A DNA stretch of 64,000 nt from Streptomyces liangshanensis. Its GTDB lineage: Bacteria; Actinomycetota; Actinomycetes; Streptomycetales; Streptomycetaceae. The translations under genes and the position numbers were made by a program. Shown piece by piece: positions 1 through 8,616 of the stretch; the stretch's first letter is position 1, and every line of letters starts with the position of its first letter. A model generated the notes under the pieces. It saw only the letters and a program-made list of their open reading frames with translations. It made no database searches and was not told the DNA's origin. The stretch lies in contig NZ_CP050177.1 of NCBI RefSeq assembly GCF_011694815.1, forward strand, positions 5,682,001-5,746,000, read 5' to 3'.

Positions 1-56
1 GCGCGGATGAAGGGCATGTGGGCAGCTCCTTAGGGTGAGATAGGCAAGGGGGTTGT

Positions 57-74
57 CTTGTTTACATAGACAAG
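57..74. promoter_or_regulatory. Imperfect palindrome, likely MarR operator
   Basis: CTTGTTTACATAGACAAG pairs at 7 of 9 positions between its half-sites. It lies just upstream of a -10-like TATAGT (88-93), which is 7 nt before the ATG of the MarR gene, so it sits where the -35 would be. MarR proteins commonly bind such dyads and repress themselves. Autoregulation is inferred from position only. Confidence 0.5.
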
Positions 75-100
75 CTGCTTGACGAGTTATAGTCAAGCCC

Positions 101-616
101 ATGGACGACCCCGCCCCCCTGGCCTTCTCCGCGCTCGTACTGGGACTCTCCGGTCAGCTGGTACGGGAGATCCACGCGCGCGTGGTCCAGCAGGGGTTCG
201 ACGACCTGCGGCCGGCGCACGGCTTCGCCTTCGTTCGCATCTCCTGGGGCGGCGCCACCACCGCCGACCTGGCGGAGCACCTGGGGGTCACCAAGCAGGC
301 CGCCGCCCAGTCCGTCGAGGAGCTGGTGCGCAAGGGGTACGTGGTACGGCGCCCCCACCCCCACGACGCGCGTGCCCGCCTCCTGGAGCTGACCGAGACC
401 GGGTGGGCCGCCACCCGGGCCGCCGACCGGGCCGCCCGGGACGCGGTCGCGCCCTGGCGGGAGACGCTGGGCGAGGCGCGCTTCGGGGAGCTGGTCGCCG
501 ATCTGGTCCGGATCGCTCCGCGGGGACTGGGACCGGGGCCGGGGCCGGGATCCGGGCCGGGGCCGGGATCCGAGCCGCGGCCCGGATCCGCGCCAGGGCC
601 TGCCCGCCCCGTCTGA
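101..616 (+). CDS. MarR family transcriptional regulator
   Basis: A 171-residue protein with a MarR-type winged helix. The recognition helix region (about residues 58-80, TADLAEHLGVTKQAAAQSV) is followed by a wing of the form RRPHPHDARARLLELT. It probably acts as a dimeric DNA-binding repressor in the cytoplasm; the ligand is unknown. The ATG follows a TATAGT -10 element by 7 nt with no Shine-Dalgarno, so the mRNA may be nearly leaderless. The last 30 or so residues are a Gly-Pro repeat (GPGPGSGPGPGS) encoded by tandem ggccggggccgggatcc-like units at about 527-600. That tail is unlike the family core and is probably disordered. Any target gene to the left lies outside the window. Confidence 0.9.
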   Translation: MDDPAPLAFSALVLGLSGQLVREIHARVVQQGFDDLRPAHGFAFVRISWGGATTADLAEHLGVTKQAAAQSVEELVRKGYVVRRPHPHDARARLLELTETGWAATRAADRAARDAVAPWRETLGEARFGELVADLVRIAPRGLGPGPGPGSGPGPGSEPRPGSAPGPARPV

Positions 617-623
617 CCTCCCG

Positions 624-1463
624 TCACCCGCCCCCGAGCACCCGCACCCGCGCCGCCGCGAAGCGGCCCGCCCTCGCGCTCCATCGGCCGTCGTCCCGGC
701 GGACGTTGATCGGGTGGTGGAAGGCCGCCGAGACGTTCTCCGTCGTCACGACCAACTCCGCCGCGCCCGACGCGACCACCCGGCCGTCGTCGATGAGCAG
801 GGCGTGGGTCGTGGAGGCCGGCAGTTCTTCGAGGTGGTGGGTGACCAGGATCGACGCGAGGTCCGGGTGGGTGGTGTCGAGCAGGTCGATCGTTTCGAGG
901 AGCTGTTCGCGGGCGGCGACGTCGAGGCCCGTCGACGGTTCGTCGAGCAGCAGCAGGCGCGGGTCGCACACGAGGGCGCGGGCGATCAGGACCCGGCCGC
1001 GTTCCCCCTGCGACAAGGTGGGCCACTTCTCGTCCGTCTTGCCCGCCAGGCCCAGGGTGTCGATCAGGGCGTCGGCCGCGGCGAGATCGGCGGGCCGGGG
1101 GCGCCACCTCGGGGGGCTCTCGATCGAGCCGGTGAGGCCCGTCAGGACCACCTCGCGCACGGTCAGCCGGGACCGCAGCGGGTGGCGCGGGTTCACATGG
1201 CCGATCGTACGGCGGAGCGCCTGGAGCTCGACCCGCCCCAGCCGCGCGCCCAGCACGTCGACCGTTCCCGATGTCGGGTGCGTGACCGCGCCGCAGAAGC
1301 CGAGCACGGTGCTTTTCCCGGCGCCGTTCGGGCCGAGGAGGGCCCAGTGCTCGCCCGCGTGCACGGCGAAGCTGACGCCGTGCAGGATCTCCTTGCCCTC
1401 ACGGCGGAACGTCACGTCGTCCAGCTCCACCACCGGGAGCTGTCCAGGCCTGGCCGCGTTCAC
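624..1463 (-). CDS. ABC transporter ATP-binding protein
   Basis: A 279-residue single nucleotide-binding domain. It has a Walker A (GPNGAGKS, residues 44-51), signature LSQGE (150-154), Walker B LLLLDEP (170-176) and an H-loop in VTHHLEEL. It would hydrolyse ATP on the inner face of the membrane to drive transport, but no permease gene is adjacent, so the substrate cannot be assigned. A non-transport role, as in other orphan ABC ATPases, is possible. Its ATG overlaps the stop of the upstream GntR gene by 4 nt, so the two are translationally coupled. The C-terminal 35 residues are Arg/Ala-rich and not conserved in the family. Confidence 0.9.
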   Translation of the reverse strand: MNAARPGQLPVVELDDVTFRREGKEILHGVSFAVHAGEHWALLGPNGAGKSTVLGFCGAVTHPTSGTVDVLGARLGRVELQALRRTIGHVNPRHPLRSRLTVREVVLTGLTGSIESPPRWRPRPADLAAADALIDTLGLAGKTDEKWPTLSQGERGRVLIARALVCDPRLLLLDEPSTGLDVAAREQLLETIDLLDTTHPDLASILVTHHLEELPASTTHALLIDDGRVVASGAAELVVTTENVSAAFHHPINVRRDDGRWSARAGRFAAARVRVLGGG

Positions 1464-2131
1464 GCGAACGCCTCCTTCAAACTGGTCAGATGGGAGCGGC
1501 TCGACTCGGCGGCCGCCCGTGGGTCCCGGTCCGCGACGGCCTGTACGAGCGCCTCGTGCAGGGCGTGATCGGCCTCCTCGGAGGCGAGGGGCCGCAGCCC
1601 GAGCATGTCGATCATCGCGGTGCGCACCCGTGGGACGAACCCGTCGAACAGGTCCGTGAGGACGTCGTTGTGGGCCGCCGCGACGACCGTACGGTGGAAG
1701 GCCATGTCGGCGTCGACATGCGCGTCGACGGCTTGTCCTTCGGTACGGCGTTCCCGCAGCGCGCGCCGTATCGCGCGCAGGTCGGCGGGGGTACGGCGGA
1801 CCGCGGCCAGCCCCGCGCCCTCGGCCTCGATCGCGATCCTGGCCTCGATGACCGACACGATCGACGCGCGGCGCAGGACGGCCTCGCGGTCCTCGGGCAC
1901 GTCGAGCGCCGTGACGTACACCCCCGAACCCTGCCGGGAGTCGAGGACCCCCTTCCCGGACAGCTCACGGACCGCCTCGCGCAGGGTCGAGCGCCCTACG
2001 CCGAGCTGGGCCGCGAGGGTCGTCTCGCCGGGCAGCCGGTGGCCGAGCGGCCACTCCCCGGCCCGCAGGCGTTCCAGCAGGACATCGGCGACCTGGGCCG
2101 CCAGGGGATGGCGGCGGACGGGTGACGGCAT
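1460..2131 (-). CDS. GntR family regulator, FadR (FCD) subfamily
   Basis: A 223-residue protein. An N-terminal winged helix (about residues 8-75, with TTLAAQLGVGRSTLREAVREL) precedes an all-helical FCD effector domain. The FCD metal/ligand residues are visible as DADMAFH (Asp and His) and DHALHEAL. It likely senses a small carboxylate and controls itself and the coupled ABC ATPase gene (4-nt overlap). The start is supported by two direct copies of gcggaggagcca just upstream, each holding a Shine-Dalgarno core. A TATAAC -10-like hexamer on the minus strand lies at 2171-2176. Confidence 0.88.
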   Translation of the reverse strand: MPSPVRRHPLAAQVADVLLERLRAGEWPLGHRLPGETTLAAQLGVGRSTLREAVRELSGKGVLDSRQGSGVYVTALDVPEDREAVLRRASIVSVIEARIAIEAEGAGLAAVRRTPADLRAIRRALRERRTEGQAVDAHVDADMAFHRTVVAAAHNDVLTDLFDGFVPRVRTAMIDMLGLRPLASEEADHALHEALVQAVADRDPRAAAESSRSHLTSLKEAFA

Positions 2132-2958
2132 CAGTGGCTCCTCCGCTGGCTCCTCCGCTTGTCTGAGGAGTTATACCATTCCGGTCCGCCACCGATTCCC
2201 GGCCGCCCCCTCCCTGACCCGAGCGCGAAACCGAGCACGAAACCGAGATCGACGGACTCGGACATCTCGGCGACCGCGCCCGGAAGAGCCGCCACTTCCG
2301 GGCGCGCGGGAACCCCTGGCCGTCCCCGTCCTGTCGTCAAGGCCCGAGAGCCAAGTCGATCGCACTCCTCGCGCGACCGGAGATCCCTGCGCGAGACAGA
2401 ACGACGGGCCGGCGGGTTCGCGTTCCCGGCTGGCCGTAGCCGCTCGGGGCGGGGAGCGATCCGCGCTTCGGGGGGAATAATGGACCGCGTTCTCTCACCC
2501 CTCAGCGAGCCGCCCCCGGGGCGGAGTTGGGCCGTGAGAAGTGAGGCGGGGGCGAGGGAAGTGGCGGGTGTGCGCGGAGGGGGCGGATCGCGGGTGTCCG
2601 GTAGCCGGTACGGCCCCGCGCGGGCCGGCCCGCCGCGGCGGCGGCCCGCCAGGCGGAGGTACTGACACGACCTCAGGGACGGCCCGGCGGCGGGCTATGC
2701 TGCCACCTGGCCGAAGGCCCTGACGTACCCGCTGAACAGGGGCGACTCGACTCCGGAGCGCGAACGGATCGTGCCGGGCGACCCGGTCGGCCCGGTGCGC
2801 GACGTCCCGTCCGGCGCCTCGGCGGCGACGCCCCGCGCATCGATCTCCCCGGGTCATCCGCCCCGTCGTGGGTCGTCGGTCCCACGACCCACGGCCACCG
2901 TCATGTCACTGTCCGCGACGGTCTGCGACCGTCTACGAGCAAGGGAAAGGAGTGACCT
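2132..2958. other. Intergenic region upstream of the FHA-monooxygenase gene
   Basis: 827 bp without a supportable gene. Reading frames here are Arg/Pro-rich, lack ribosome sites and look like shadows of GC-rich sequence. It holds the divergent promoters of the GntR gene (left) and the FHA-FAD gene (right). Near the right end is a 10-bp inverted repeat, CGTGGGTCGT/ACGACCCACG (2867-2893, 7-nt loop), and a shorter one, GACGGT/ACCGTC (2917-2933). Both lie within 95 bp of the start codon and could be regulator sites. Confidence 0.5.
2867..2893. promoter_or_regulatory. 10-bp inverted repeat upstream of the FHA-FAD gene
   Basis: CGTGGGTCGT - 7 nt - ACGACCCACG is a perfect dyad, 65 bp before the GTG at 2959. 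It could be an operator or an mRNA hairpin. The function is inferred only from its place. Confidence 0.35.
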
Positions 2959-4848
2959 GTGCCTCCTGAAATAGTTGGGCGCGAAGGCGCTCTCGCCGGA
3001 CGACGAATCCCGGTCGGCGACGAGCCGATCACCTTCGGGCGCAAGGGCGACAACAGCGTGGTCATCACGGGTGGCAGCGCCTCGCGCTTCCACGCCGAGG
3101 TGGTCCGCGAGGCCGACGGCTACGTCCTGCACGACCGGGGGAGCAGCAACGGCACGCTGGTCAACGGGAAGCGCGTGACCTCGCACGTGCTGCGGCCCGG
3201 CGACCTGATCAAGATCGGCGACGAGACGTTCTGTTTCGAGGTCGCCGACGCCATGGAGACGATCATGGATCTCTCCCTGATCGAGTCGCTCATGGCCTCT
3301 ACGCCGGCCGTCGAGCCGGGCCCGGTCCTCAAGGTCACGATCGCGGGCGGCGGACCGGTCGGACTGAGCCTCGCCCTGCTGCTGGAGCACCTCCTCGGCC
3401 CCCAGGTGGCCATCACGGTGTACGACGGCCGCTGGGTCCGGGAGGACGAGCGGATCGTATGGAAGAACCAGGGCCAGGGGAACGTACGGCGGCAGCAGGT
3501 CGTCACGGTCCAGAGCCGCCAGTACCTGAATCTGCCCGAGGAGATCCAGGCGCGCCTCTTCACCCCCGAGGCGTACTCCGAGATGTGGCCCGCGGGCCCC
3601 GACTCGATCCGTGGCTTCAACCCGCGGAACATCCGCATCGCGCACGTCGAGGACAAGCTGCTCGAGATAGCGAACGAGAAGTCCGGGAGCATCACGCTCG
3701 TTCCGGAGAGGTTCGATCCGACCGAGCGGCACGACACCCTGGTCAAGGACCACGTGCTCGCCATCTGCGAGGGCGGCCGCTCCCGGACGCGTGACCACTT
3801 CACGTCCAAGTTCGGCAACGCCGACACGTCGATCTACTCGCTGGACGGCCACCACGTCCAGGACGTCGTGCTCGGCCTGCGGGTGAAGTCCGACCTGACC
3901 GACCCCATGACCGTCCTGCTGACCGTCGCCCAGAACCGGTTCCTCCTCAACGCCCTGCGCGGCGAGGGCTTCCTGAACATGCGCCTCACCGACGAGGAGG
4001 CCAAGGAAGTGGTCGGCATCGACCCCGTCCGGCACGTCTTCGAGGACTGCATCGCCTCGCGCCCCTGCGTCATGGGCCGCGACGAGGACGGCGACTTCCA
4101 CTGCTCCACCCACGGCACGCTGTTCCTGCCCGCGCTGGTCAGGGGATCGGCCCTGTGGAAGCGGGTGATCGAGGGGCTGGCGCTCTTCGGCATCTCCGAG
4201 GGGAACCTCAGCGCCGTCACCGCGTTCCGGCTGGACATGGTGCAGCGGCCGCGCTTCACCGCCCACCTGTACTCGGCGACGTCGGCCACTCCGGGAACGT
4301 ACGGATTCCTCCTCGGCGACGCGGCCAACGCGATCCACTTCTGGCCGGGGCGCGGGCTCAACAGCGGCCTGGCGTCCGCCATCTCGCTCGCGCGCTCGCT
4401 CAAGAACAGCTGGCGGGGCAGACCCTTCCGCGACGCCGACTTCGTCCGCCACGAAGCGGCGATGTCGATGCTCCAGTACCGGCACAAGAGCCGGGCCTGG
4501 AAGGCGATGGTGACCACCGACGAGGACGGCGTCACCGCCGCGATCAAGGACAAGATCGCGCGGAGCATCGCGGCGGCGGAAGCGGCGGACGACCTGGACA
4601 AGGAAGCCGACATCGAGGCGCTCATGGTGCAACTGCGCGCCATCCGGGACCGGTTGGCGCCGCGCATCCCCGGCATGCCCGACGACACGGTCCTGAGGGA
4701 CCATCTCGGCACGATGAGGAGCGAGACCCTGCGGACCCTGCTGGAGAGCGGGGCGTGGGACACGATGATCGTCGGAGGGGAAGAGGTCGACATCGACATC
4801 TTCTACCGTGAGGACTCCCCGGTCGCGGCGAAGAAGACCCTGCCGTAA
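2959..4848 (+). CDS. FHA domain fused to FAD-dependent monooxygenase-like protein
   Basis: A 629-residue cytoplasmic protein. Residues about 20-95 form an FHA domain with the phosphothreonine-binding signature FGRKGDN, SRFH and SSNGTLVNG. After a short linker, residues about 123-510 look like a group A flavin monooxygenase. It has a Rossmann FAD motif AGGGPVGLS (G130, G132, G135) and the late GD motif GFLLGDAANAIHFWPGRG with Asp454. The last 100 residues are helical. The reaction and substrate are unknown, and no tryptophan-halogenase WxWxIP motif is seen. The GTG start is fixed by AAAGGAG at 2946-2952. It converges on the PrnB-like gene at 4956-6062. FHA domains bind phosphorylated Thr peptides, so recruitment by a Ser/Thr kinase pathway is inferred. 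Confidence 0.85.
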   Translation: MPPEIVGREGALAGRRIPVGDEPITFGRKGDNSVVITGGSASRFHAEVVREADGYVLHDRGSSNGTLVNGKRVTSHVLRPGDLIKIGDETFCFEVADAMETIMDLSLIESLMASTPAVEPGPVLKVTIAGGGPVGLSLALLLEHLLGPQVAITVYDGRWVREDERIVWKNQGQGNVRRQQVVTVQSRQYLNLPEEIQARLFTPEAYSEMWPAGPDSIRGFNPRNIRIAHVEDKLLEIANEKSGSITLVPERFDPTERHDTLVKDHVLAICEGGRSRTRDHFTSKFGNADTSIYSLDGHHVQDVVLGLRVKSDLTDPMTVLLTVAQNRFLLNALRGEGFLNMRLTDEEAKEVVGIDPVRHVFEDCIASRPCVMGRDEDGDFHCSTHGTLFLPALVRGSALWKRVIEGLALFGISEGNLSAVTAFRLDMVQRPRFTAHLYSATSATPGTYGFLLGDAANAIHFWPGRGLNSGLASAISLARSLKNSWRGRPFRDADFVRHEAAMSMLQYRHKSRAWKAMVTTDEDGVTAAIKDKIARSIAAAEAADDLDKEADIEALMVQLRAIRDRLAPRIPGMPDDTVLRDHLGTMRSETLRTLLESGAWDTMIVGGEEVDIDIFYREDSPVAAKKTLP

Positions 4849-4880
4849 TGCCGTAATGCCGTGAGGCCGTGAGGCCGTAA
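4841..4880. repeat. Five tandem 8-nt repeats carrying stop codons
   Basis: Units tgccgtaa, tgccgtaa, tgccgtga, ggccgtga, ggccgtaa run from the stop codon of the FHA-FAD gene onward. Each contains TAA or TGA, and because the period is 8 nt they place stops in all three frames, acting as a readthrough barrier. Probably replication slippage at the gene end. Confidence 0.7.
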
Positions 4881-4955
4881 CAGGGAGCAAGTAAGAAGGA
4901 AGCACGCGGCCCGGTTCCCCCCGCCGGGCCCGGTTCCCCCGCGAAGGGGTACGGG

Positions 4956-6062
4956 TCAGGTCCGTCCCGCGCCGCTGTCCGCGGGACGGGTGGTCAGCCG
5001 GGCGGCGGTCCGGGTGAGGTCGAGGATCTGCCGCAGGAGATCGGTGCTGCCGCCGCCGCTGCCGACCGGGTAGCGGCGCAGATCCGCGTCGTACGCCTTC
5101 CTCGCGAGGGCCAGATGGCGGCCGCGGAAGACCACTATCACGCGCAGCAGCCGCGCCAGCGCCTCGCTGTTCGCGCGCAGCGCGGGCATCCTGCGCGCCG
5201 CGTCGTCCGGGTTGTCGCCGAAGGCCTCCACCAGCCGGGAGACCACGGACGGGACCCGGCTCCAGCGCGCGTACAGGTCGCGCCAGCGCGGGAGCGCGTA
5301 CGGCACCGAGTCCCGGACGAACTCGGCGTACGCGGGTTCGCTGTGGTCCGAGGCCCAGAGCGCCTGGTCGATCAGCCACAGCGGGACCTGGGCCGCCGCC
5401 GGCCCCATCAGGACCCGGTCGCCGACCGTGATCTCCTCGAAGTACGGGCGGAGTCCGAGGGCGAAGAACTCCGGGGTGACATGGGCGACGACCAGGTCGA
5501 TCGCGGTCACGATCCGCTCGACGTGAGCGGTCAACTCCTCCGCCGACCGGCGGAATTGGGCGTCGTCCGGCGCCGTGTCGCTGAGCGTCGCGGCCAGTTC
5601 GATGCCCGCGCGCAGGTGCGGGAAGACCAGCCGTACCGACTCCTGGAGGCGGGCCTCCTGGGCGTCACCGGTGTACATGCGCTGCCGCTCGCCGACCGGG
5701 TTCCAGGTGCAGTAGTGGTGCACGGTGTCCCGGGGCACCAGGTCGGTACGGCGGCCGAGTTCGAGCAGGACGGGACGTAACTCCGGTACAAGGGAGAGGG
5801 GTTCGGGTCCGTGGCGCTTGATCGAGCCGAGGAACAGGCCGAGGTCGCGCATCGCGGCCGCACACCGCTCGGCGGAGTACGCGCCGACCGCGTCGAGCGC
5901 CGGTACGAGGCCGCGCAGGGCGGCGGCCAGGGCGGGGACGTCGGCGCGGGCGTTCTGCTCGCGGAGCGCGGAGAGGGCGGGGTCGGCGGCCAGCGGGTCC
6001 AGCTCCCGCACGGTCGCCGTGCGTATCGGGCTTCCGAGGTCGACGCCGGTGGGATGCGACAT
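4956..6062 (-). CDS. PrnB-like (DUF1864) heme-dependent enzyme of the IDO/TDO superfamily
   Basis: A 368-residue, largely helical protein. It resembles monodechloroaminopyrrolnitrin synthase PrnB and related DUF1864 proteins, with blocks HHYCTWNPVGERQRMYTGD and VVFRGRHLALARKAYDADL. His316 in FRGRH sits where this superfamily has its axial heme histidine. PrnB rearranges 7-chlorotryptophan in pyrrolnitrin biosynthesis, but no halogenase or other prn gene is nearby, so the substrate here is unknown, probably an indole or amino acid. The ATG has a GGAGG Shine-Dalgarno 8 nt upstream (6071-6075). It is convergent with the FHA-FAD gene; a functional link is inferred from proximity. Confidence 0.75.
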   Translation of the reverse strand: MSHPTGVDLGSPIRTATVRELDPLAADPALSALREQNARADVPALAAALRGLVPALDAVGAYSAERCAAAMRDLGLFLGSIKRHGPEPLSLVPELRPVLLELGRRTDLVPRDTVHHYCTWNPVGERQRMYTGDAQEARLQESVRLVFPHLRAGIELAATLSDTAPDDAQFRRSAEELTAHVERIVTAIDLVVAHVTPEFFALGLRPYFEEITVGDRVLMGPAAAQVPLWLIDQALWASDHSEPAYAEFVRDSVPYALPRWRDLYARWSRVPSVVSRLVEAFGDNPDDAARRMPALRANSEALARLLRVIVVFRGRHLALARKAYDADLRRYPVGSGGGSTDLLRQILDLTRTAARLTTRPADSGAGRT

Positions 6063-6376
6063 GACTGCCTCCAGATCGTCGGACCGGCTCCGGTGGCGGC
6101 CCGAGCCCGCATTCTCTCCGCTCGGCGCCGGCGGGGCCGGGGGGCCGGGCTCCGGCGGGTCTGTGCGGGCTCCGGCGGGCCTGTGCGGCGACCGGAAGGG
6201 GCCTGTGCGGCGGGACCGGAAGGGGGCCGTGCGGCGAGTCGGCCGTTTCAGGTGGTGGAGGAGGGGCCGGACCCGCGAGAATGGGGGTACGGCAACGGCC
6301 CGCTCCCGCGGGCTGCCTTTCCCGCCGGGCCGGGCTCACTTGTGCCCCACGTTGCTTGAACGATCTAGGAGTGATC

Positions 6377-6823
6377 ATGGCTGGACAGTTCGAGGCGACC
6401 ACGGAGATCAACCGCCCCATCGAGGAGGTCTTCGCGTTCCTGGCGGACGGTACGAACGACCCCAAGTTCAGCCCCCGGGTGCAGCAGATCGTGAAGTCCC
6501 CGGAGGGCGCCACCGCGGTGGACACCGTCTTCCTCAGCACGGTGAAGGACGCCGGGATGACGACGAAGCGGGAATTCCGCATCAGTGAGCTGGAGGCGCC
6601 CACCCGGATCCGCTGGACCGAGACCTCCAAGAACACGGTCACGGCCACCGAGGGCGGCTACGACCTGGAGTCCCTGGAGGGCGGCAGGACGCGGGTGCGG
6701 ATCTACAACGCCCTGGAGGGCCACGGCATCGGCAAGCTCCTCGTCGGCGTCGCGCTGAGCGCCGCCCGCAAGGACGCGCCGGCGTTCGCCCAGCGGATCA
6801 AGAAGGCCGTCGAGGAGTCCTGA
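6377..6823 (+). CDS. SRPBCC family protein (START/Bet v1-like)
   Basis: 148 residues with the SRPBCC opening FEATTEINRPIEEVFAFLADG and a C-terminal long helix (KDAPAFAQRIKKAVEES). The fold binds hydrophobic small molecules or lipids in a cavity, and the ligand is unknown. The ATG at 6377 is chosen because AGGAG lies 5 nt upstream (6368-6372) and the domain begins right after it. An in-frame upstream extension would encode only low-complexity Arg/Pro sequence. It is alone on its strand and cytoplasmic. Confidence 0.88.
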   Translation: MAGQFEATTEINRPIEEVFAFLADGTNDPKFSPRVQQIVKSPEGATAVDTVFLSTVKDAGMTTKREFRISELEAPTRIRWTETSKNTVTATEGGYDLESLEGGRTRVRIYNALEGHGIGKLLVGVALSAARKDAPAFAQRIKKAVEES

Positions 6824-7017
6824 GCCTGCGCCGGCGGGGGTGGCGGGGTGCGGCGCCGGGCTACGGATGACTTCGCCCTTTTGTTCATGACATGGTGCGT
6901 GTTCTCGCTCACTGTCCCATTTGGGTGAGTATCTGAGAAATTCGTGTAGCGGTCACGTACTGATGGGGGAGGCGCGCCGCCGCAGGGACGGGCGCCCACC
7001 CCACGTCAGGAAGCGCC

Positions 7018-7662
7018 ATGAACCACCTCCAGGGCAAGAGGAAGCTCTCCACCTCGGCGGGACTCGGTCTCGCCGTCGCCGCGCTCGCCGCGTTCGCGGC
7101 CGCCTGCGGGTCCGGGAGCTCCTCGTCGAGTCCCGCCCCCACCCCGTCCGCGCACTCGTCCGCCCGGTCCGCCCAGTCCGCTGTACAGGCTGCGGGATCG
7201 GGTAAGGGCTCGGGTACGGGCTCCGGCTCGGGTACGGCGGTGTCGGTGGACGCGCGGAGCGGCAGCCTCGGCACGTACCTCACCGACAGCGCCGGCAGGA
7301 CCCTCTACCTCTTCGCGTCCGACACCGGCTCCCGTTCCACCTGCGACGGCGCCTGCGCCGCCCAGTGGCCGCCGCTGACGGCGTCCGGCACGGCCAAGGC
7401 CGGTTCGGGGGTCACCGGGGGCAAGCTGAACACCATCGCGCGGAGCGACGGCTCCCGGCAGGTCACGTACAACGGGCACCCCCTCTACTACTTCAAGGGG
7501 GACAGCGCGGCGGGCCAGACCAACGGGGAGGGCCTCAACGGCTTCGGCGCGAACTGGTACGTCGTCTCGCCGACGGGCGACCGGATCGCCCCGGCCGCCT
7601 CCTCTTCGGCGCCTTCGTCGGCGTCGTCCGGCGCCGGTGGTTACGGCTCCGCCGGTTACTGA
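7018..7662 (+). CDS. Lipoprotein with secreted Tyr/Asp repeat (COG4315-like)
   Basis: A 214-residue exported lipoprotein. Its signal peptide ends in lipobox FAAAC with Cys30 as the lipidation site. A Ser/Gly-rich linker (residues 31-80) follows, then two related repeats: GTYLTDSAGRTLYLFASD with CDGACAAQWPPL, and GHPLYYFKGDSAAGQ ending in NWYVVSPTG. This pair is typical of the secreted-repeat lipoproteins of Streptomyces. Some relatives have been linked to redox or metal functions, but no activity can be assigned here. A Ser/Gly tail ends the protein. Its 3' end overlaps the convergent PhzF gene by 7 nt. Confidence 0.88.
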   Translation: MNHLQGKRKLSTSAGLGLAVAALAAFAAACGSGSSSSSPAPTPSAHSSARSAQSAVQAAGSGKGSGTGSGSGTAVSVDARSGSLGTYLTDSAGRTLYLFASDTGSRSTCDGACAAQWPPLTASGTAKAGSGVTGGKLNTIARSDGSRQVTYNGHPLYYFKGDSAAGQTNGEGLNGFGANWYVVSPTGDRIAPAASSSAPSSASSGAGGYGSAGY

Positions 7663-8546
7663 GGGAGCGGGGGCGAGGGGATGCGCGCGCCGGCGCCGCC
7701 TACCCGTACGCGCGCGTCGCCCGCCCTCAGCTCGACCGTCAGCACGCCGGGGCGGCCCATGTCGGCGCCCTGGTGCAGGGTGAGGGTCGCCGTGTCCGGC
7801 ACGATGCCCAACTCCCGGGCGTACGCGCCGAAGGCGGCCGCCGCGGCGCCGGTGGCCGGGTCCTCCACGACGCCGCCGACCGGGAACGGGTTCCTGACGT
7901 GGAACACGTCCGCCGACTCGCGCCAGACGAGCTGGACGGTCGTCAGGTCCCGTTGCCGCATGAATGTTTCGAGGCGGTCGAAGTCGTACGACAGGTCCGC
8001 GAGGCGGGCCCGGGTCGCGGCGGCGAGCACGAGGTGGCGGGCGCCGGCGAACGCGATGCGGGGCGGCAGGGCGGGGTCCAGGTCCGTGGCGGGCCAGCGG
8101 AGTGCGGCGAGGGCCTCTTCGACGTCGGGGGCGGGGATGGGGGTGACGTGGGGGGTGACGCTGGTGAGGGTGGCGGTGGTGGTGCCGGTGGTGGTGCCGT
8201 CGCCCGGCGTGCGGGTGACCGTGACCGGCACGGTGCCGGCCGGGGTCGCGAACACGAACTCGCCGGGGCCGACGCGATCGGCGAGCGCGATGGCGGTGGC
8301 GACGGTGGCGTGGCCGCAGAACGGTACTTCCGCGCGGGGGCTGAAGTACCGGACGGTGTAGGCGCGTCCGGGCTCGCCGAGTCCCTCGGGCGGGGCGGTG
8401 AGGAACGCGGTCTCGCTGTAACCGAGGTCGCCCGCGATGGCGAGCATGTCGGTGTCGGTGAGGTGGGTGGCGTCGAGGACCACCCCTGCGGGGTTGCCTC
8501 CGGTGGGGGTGGTGGAGAAGGCGGTGTATCTGAGGGGAGCGGGCAT
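7656..8546 (-). CDS. PhzF family isomerase/epimerase
   Basis: 296 residues in the two-domain diaminopimelate-epimerase fold. Visible PhzF features are the N-terminal TPTGGNPAGVVLD, the catalytic-Glu block GYSETAFL, the CGHATVATA substrate loop and the C-terminal DPATGAAAAAFGAY. Members isomerise small cyclic acids; no phenazine genes are present, so the substrate is unknown. The start at 8546 (MPAPLRYTAF) matches family length; an upstream ATG at 8579 is possible, and neither has a clear ribosome site. It lies downstream of the SDR gene on the same strand, separated by a hairpin repeat. Confidence 0.87.
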   Translation of the reverse strand: MPAPLRYTAFSTTPTGGNPAGVVLDATHLTDTDMLAIAGDLGYSETAFLTAPPEGLGEPGRAYTVRYFSPRAEVPFCGHATVATAIALADRVGPGEFVFATPAGTVPVTVTRTPGDGTTTGTTTATLTSVTPHVTPIPAPDVEEALAALRWPATDLDPALPPRIAFAGARHLVLAAATRARLADLSYDFDRLETFMRQRDLTTVQLVWRESADVFHVRNPFPVGGVVEDPATGAAAAAFGAYARELGIVPDTATLTLHQGADMGRPGVLTVELRAGDARVRVGGAGARIPSPPLPQ

Positions 8547-8616
8547 GTCGTTGTCAACGCGGTGGTGGTTGGCGTCCATTCCATGGCTCGGGTGGTGCCC
8601 GCGTCGCGGTCACTGT

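Noticed and set aside
2159..2665. 168-codon frame in the gap before the FHA-FAD gene
   Set aside because: Pro/Arg/Gly composition, no ribosome site and no recognisable motif.
2854..5379. 841-codon minus-strand frame opposite the FHA-FAD gene
   Set aside because: Antisense shadow in high-GC DNA: the plus strand encodes clear FHA and FAD motifs, and the minus frame is Arg/Asp/Gly-rich without motifs.
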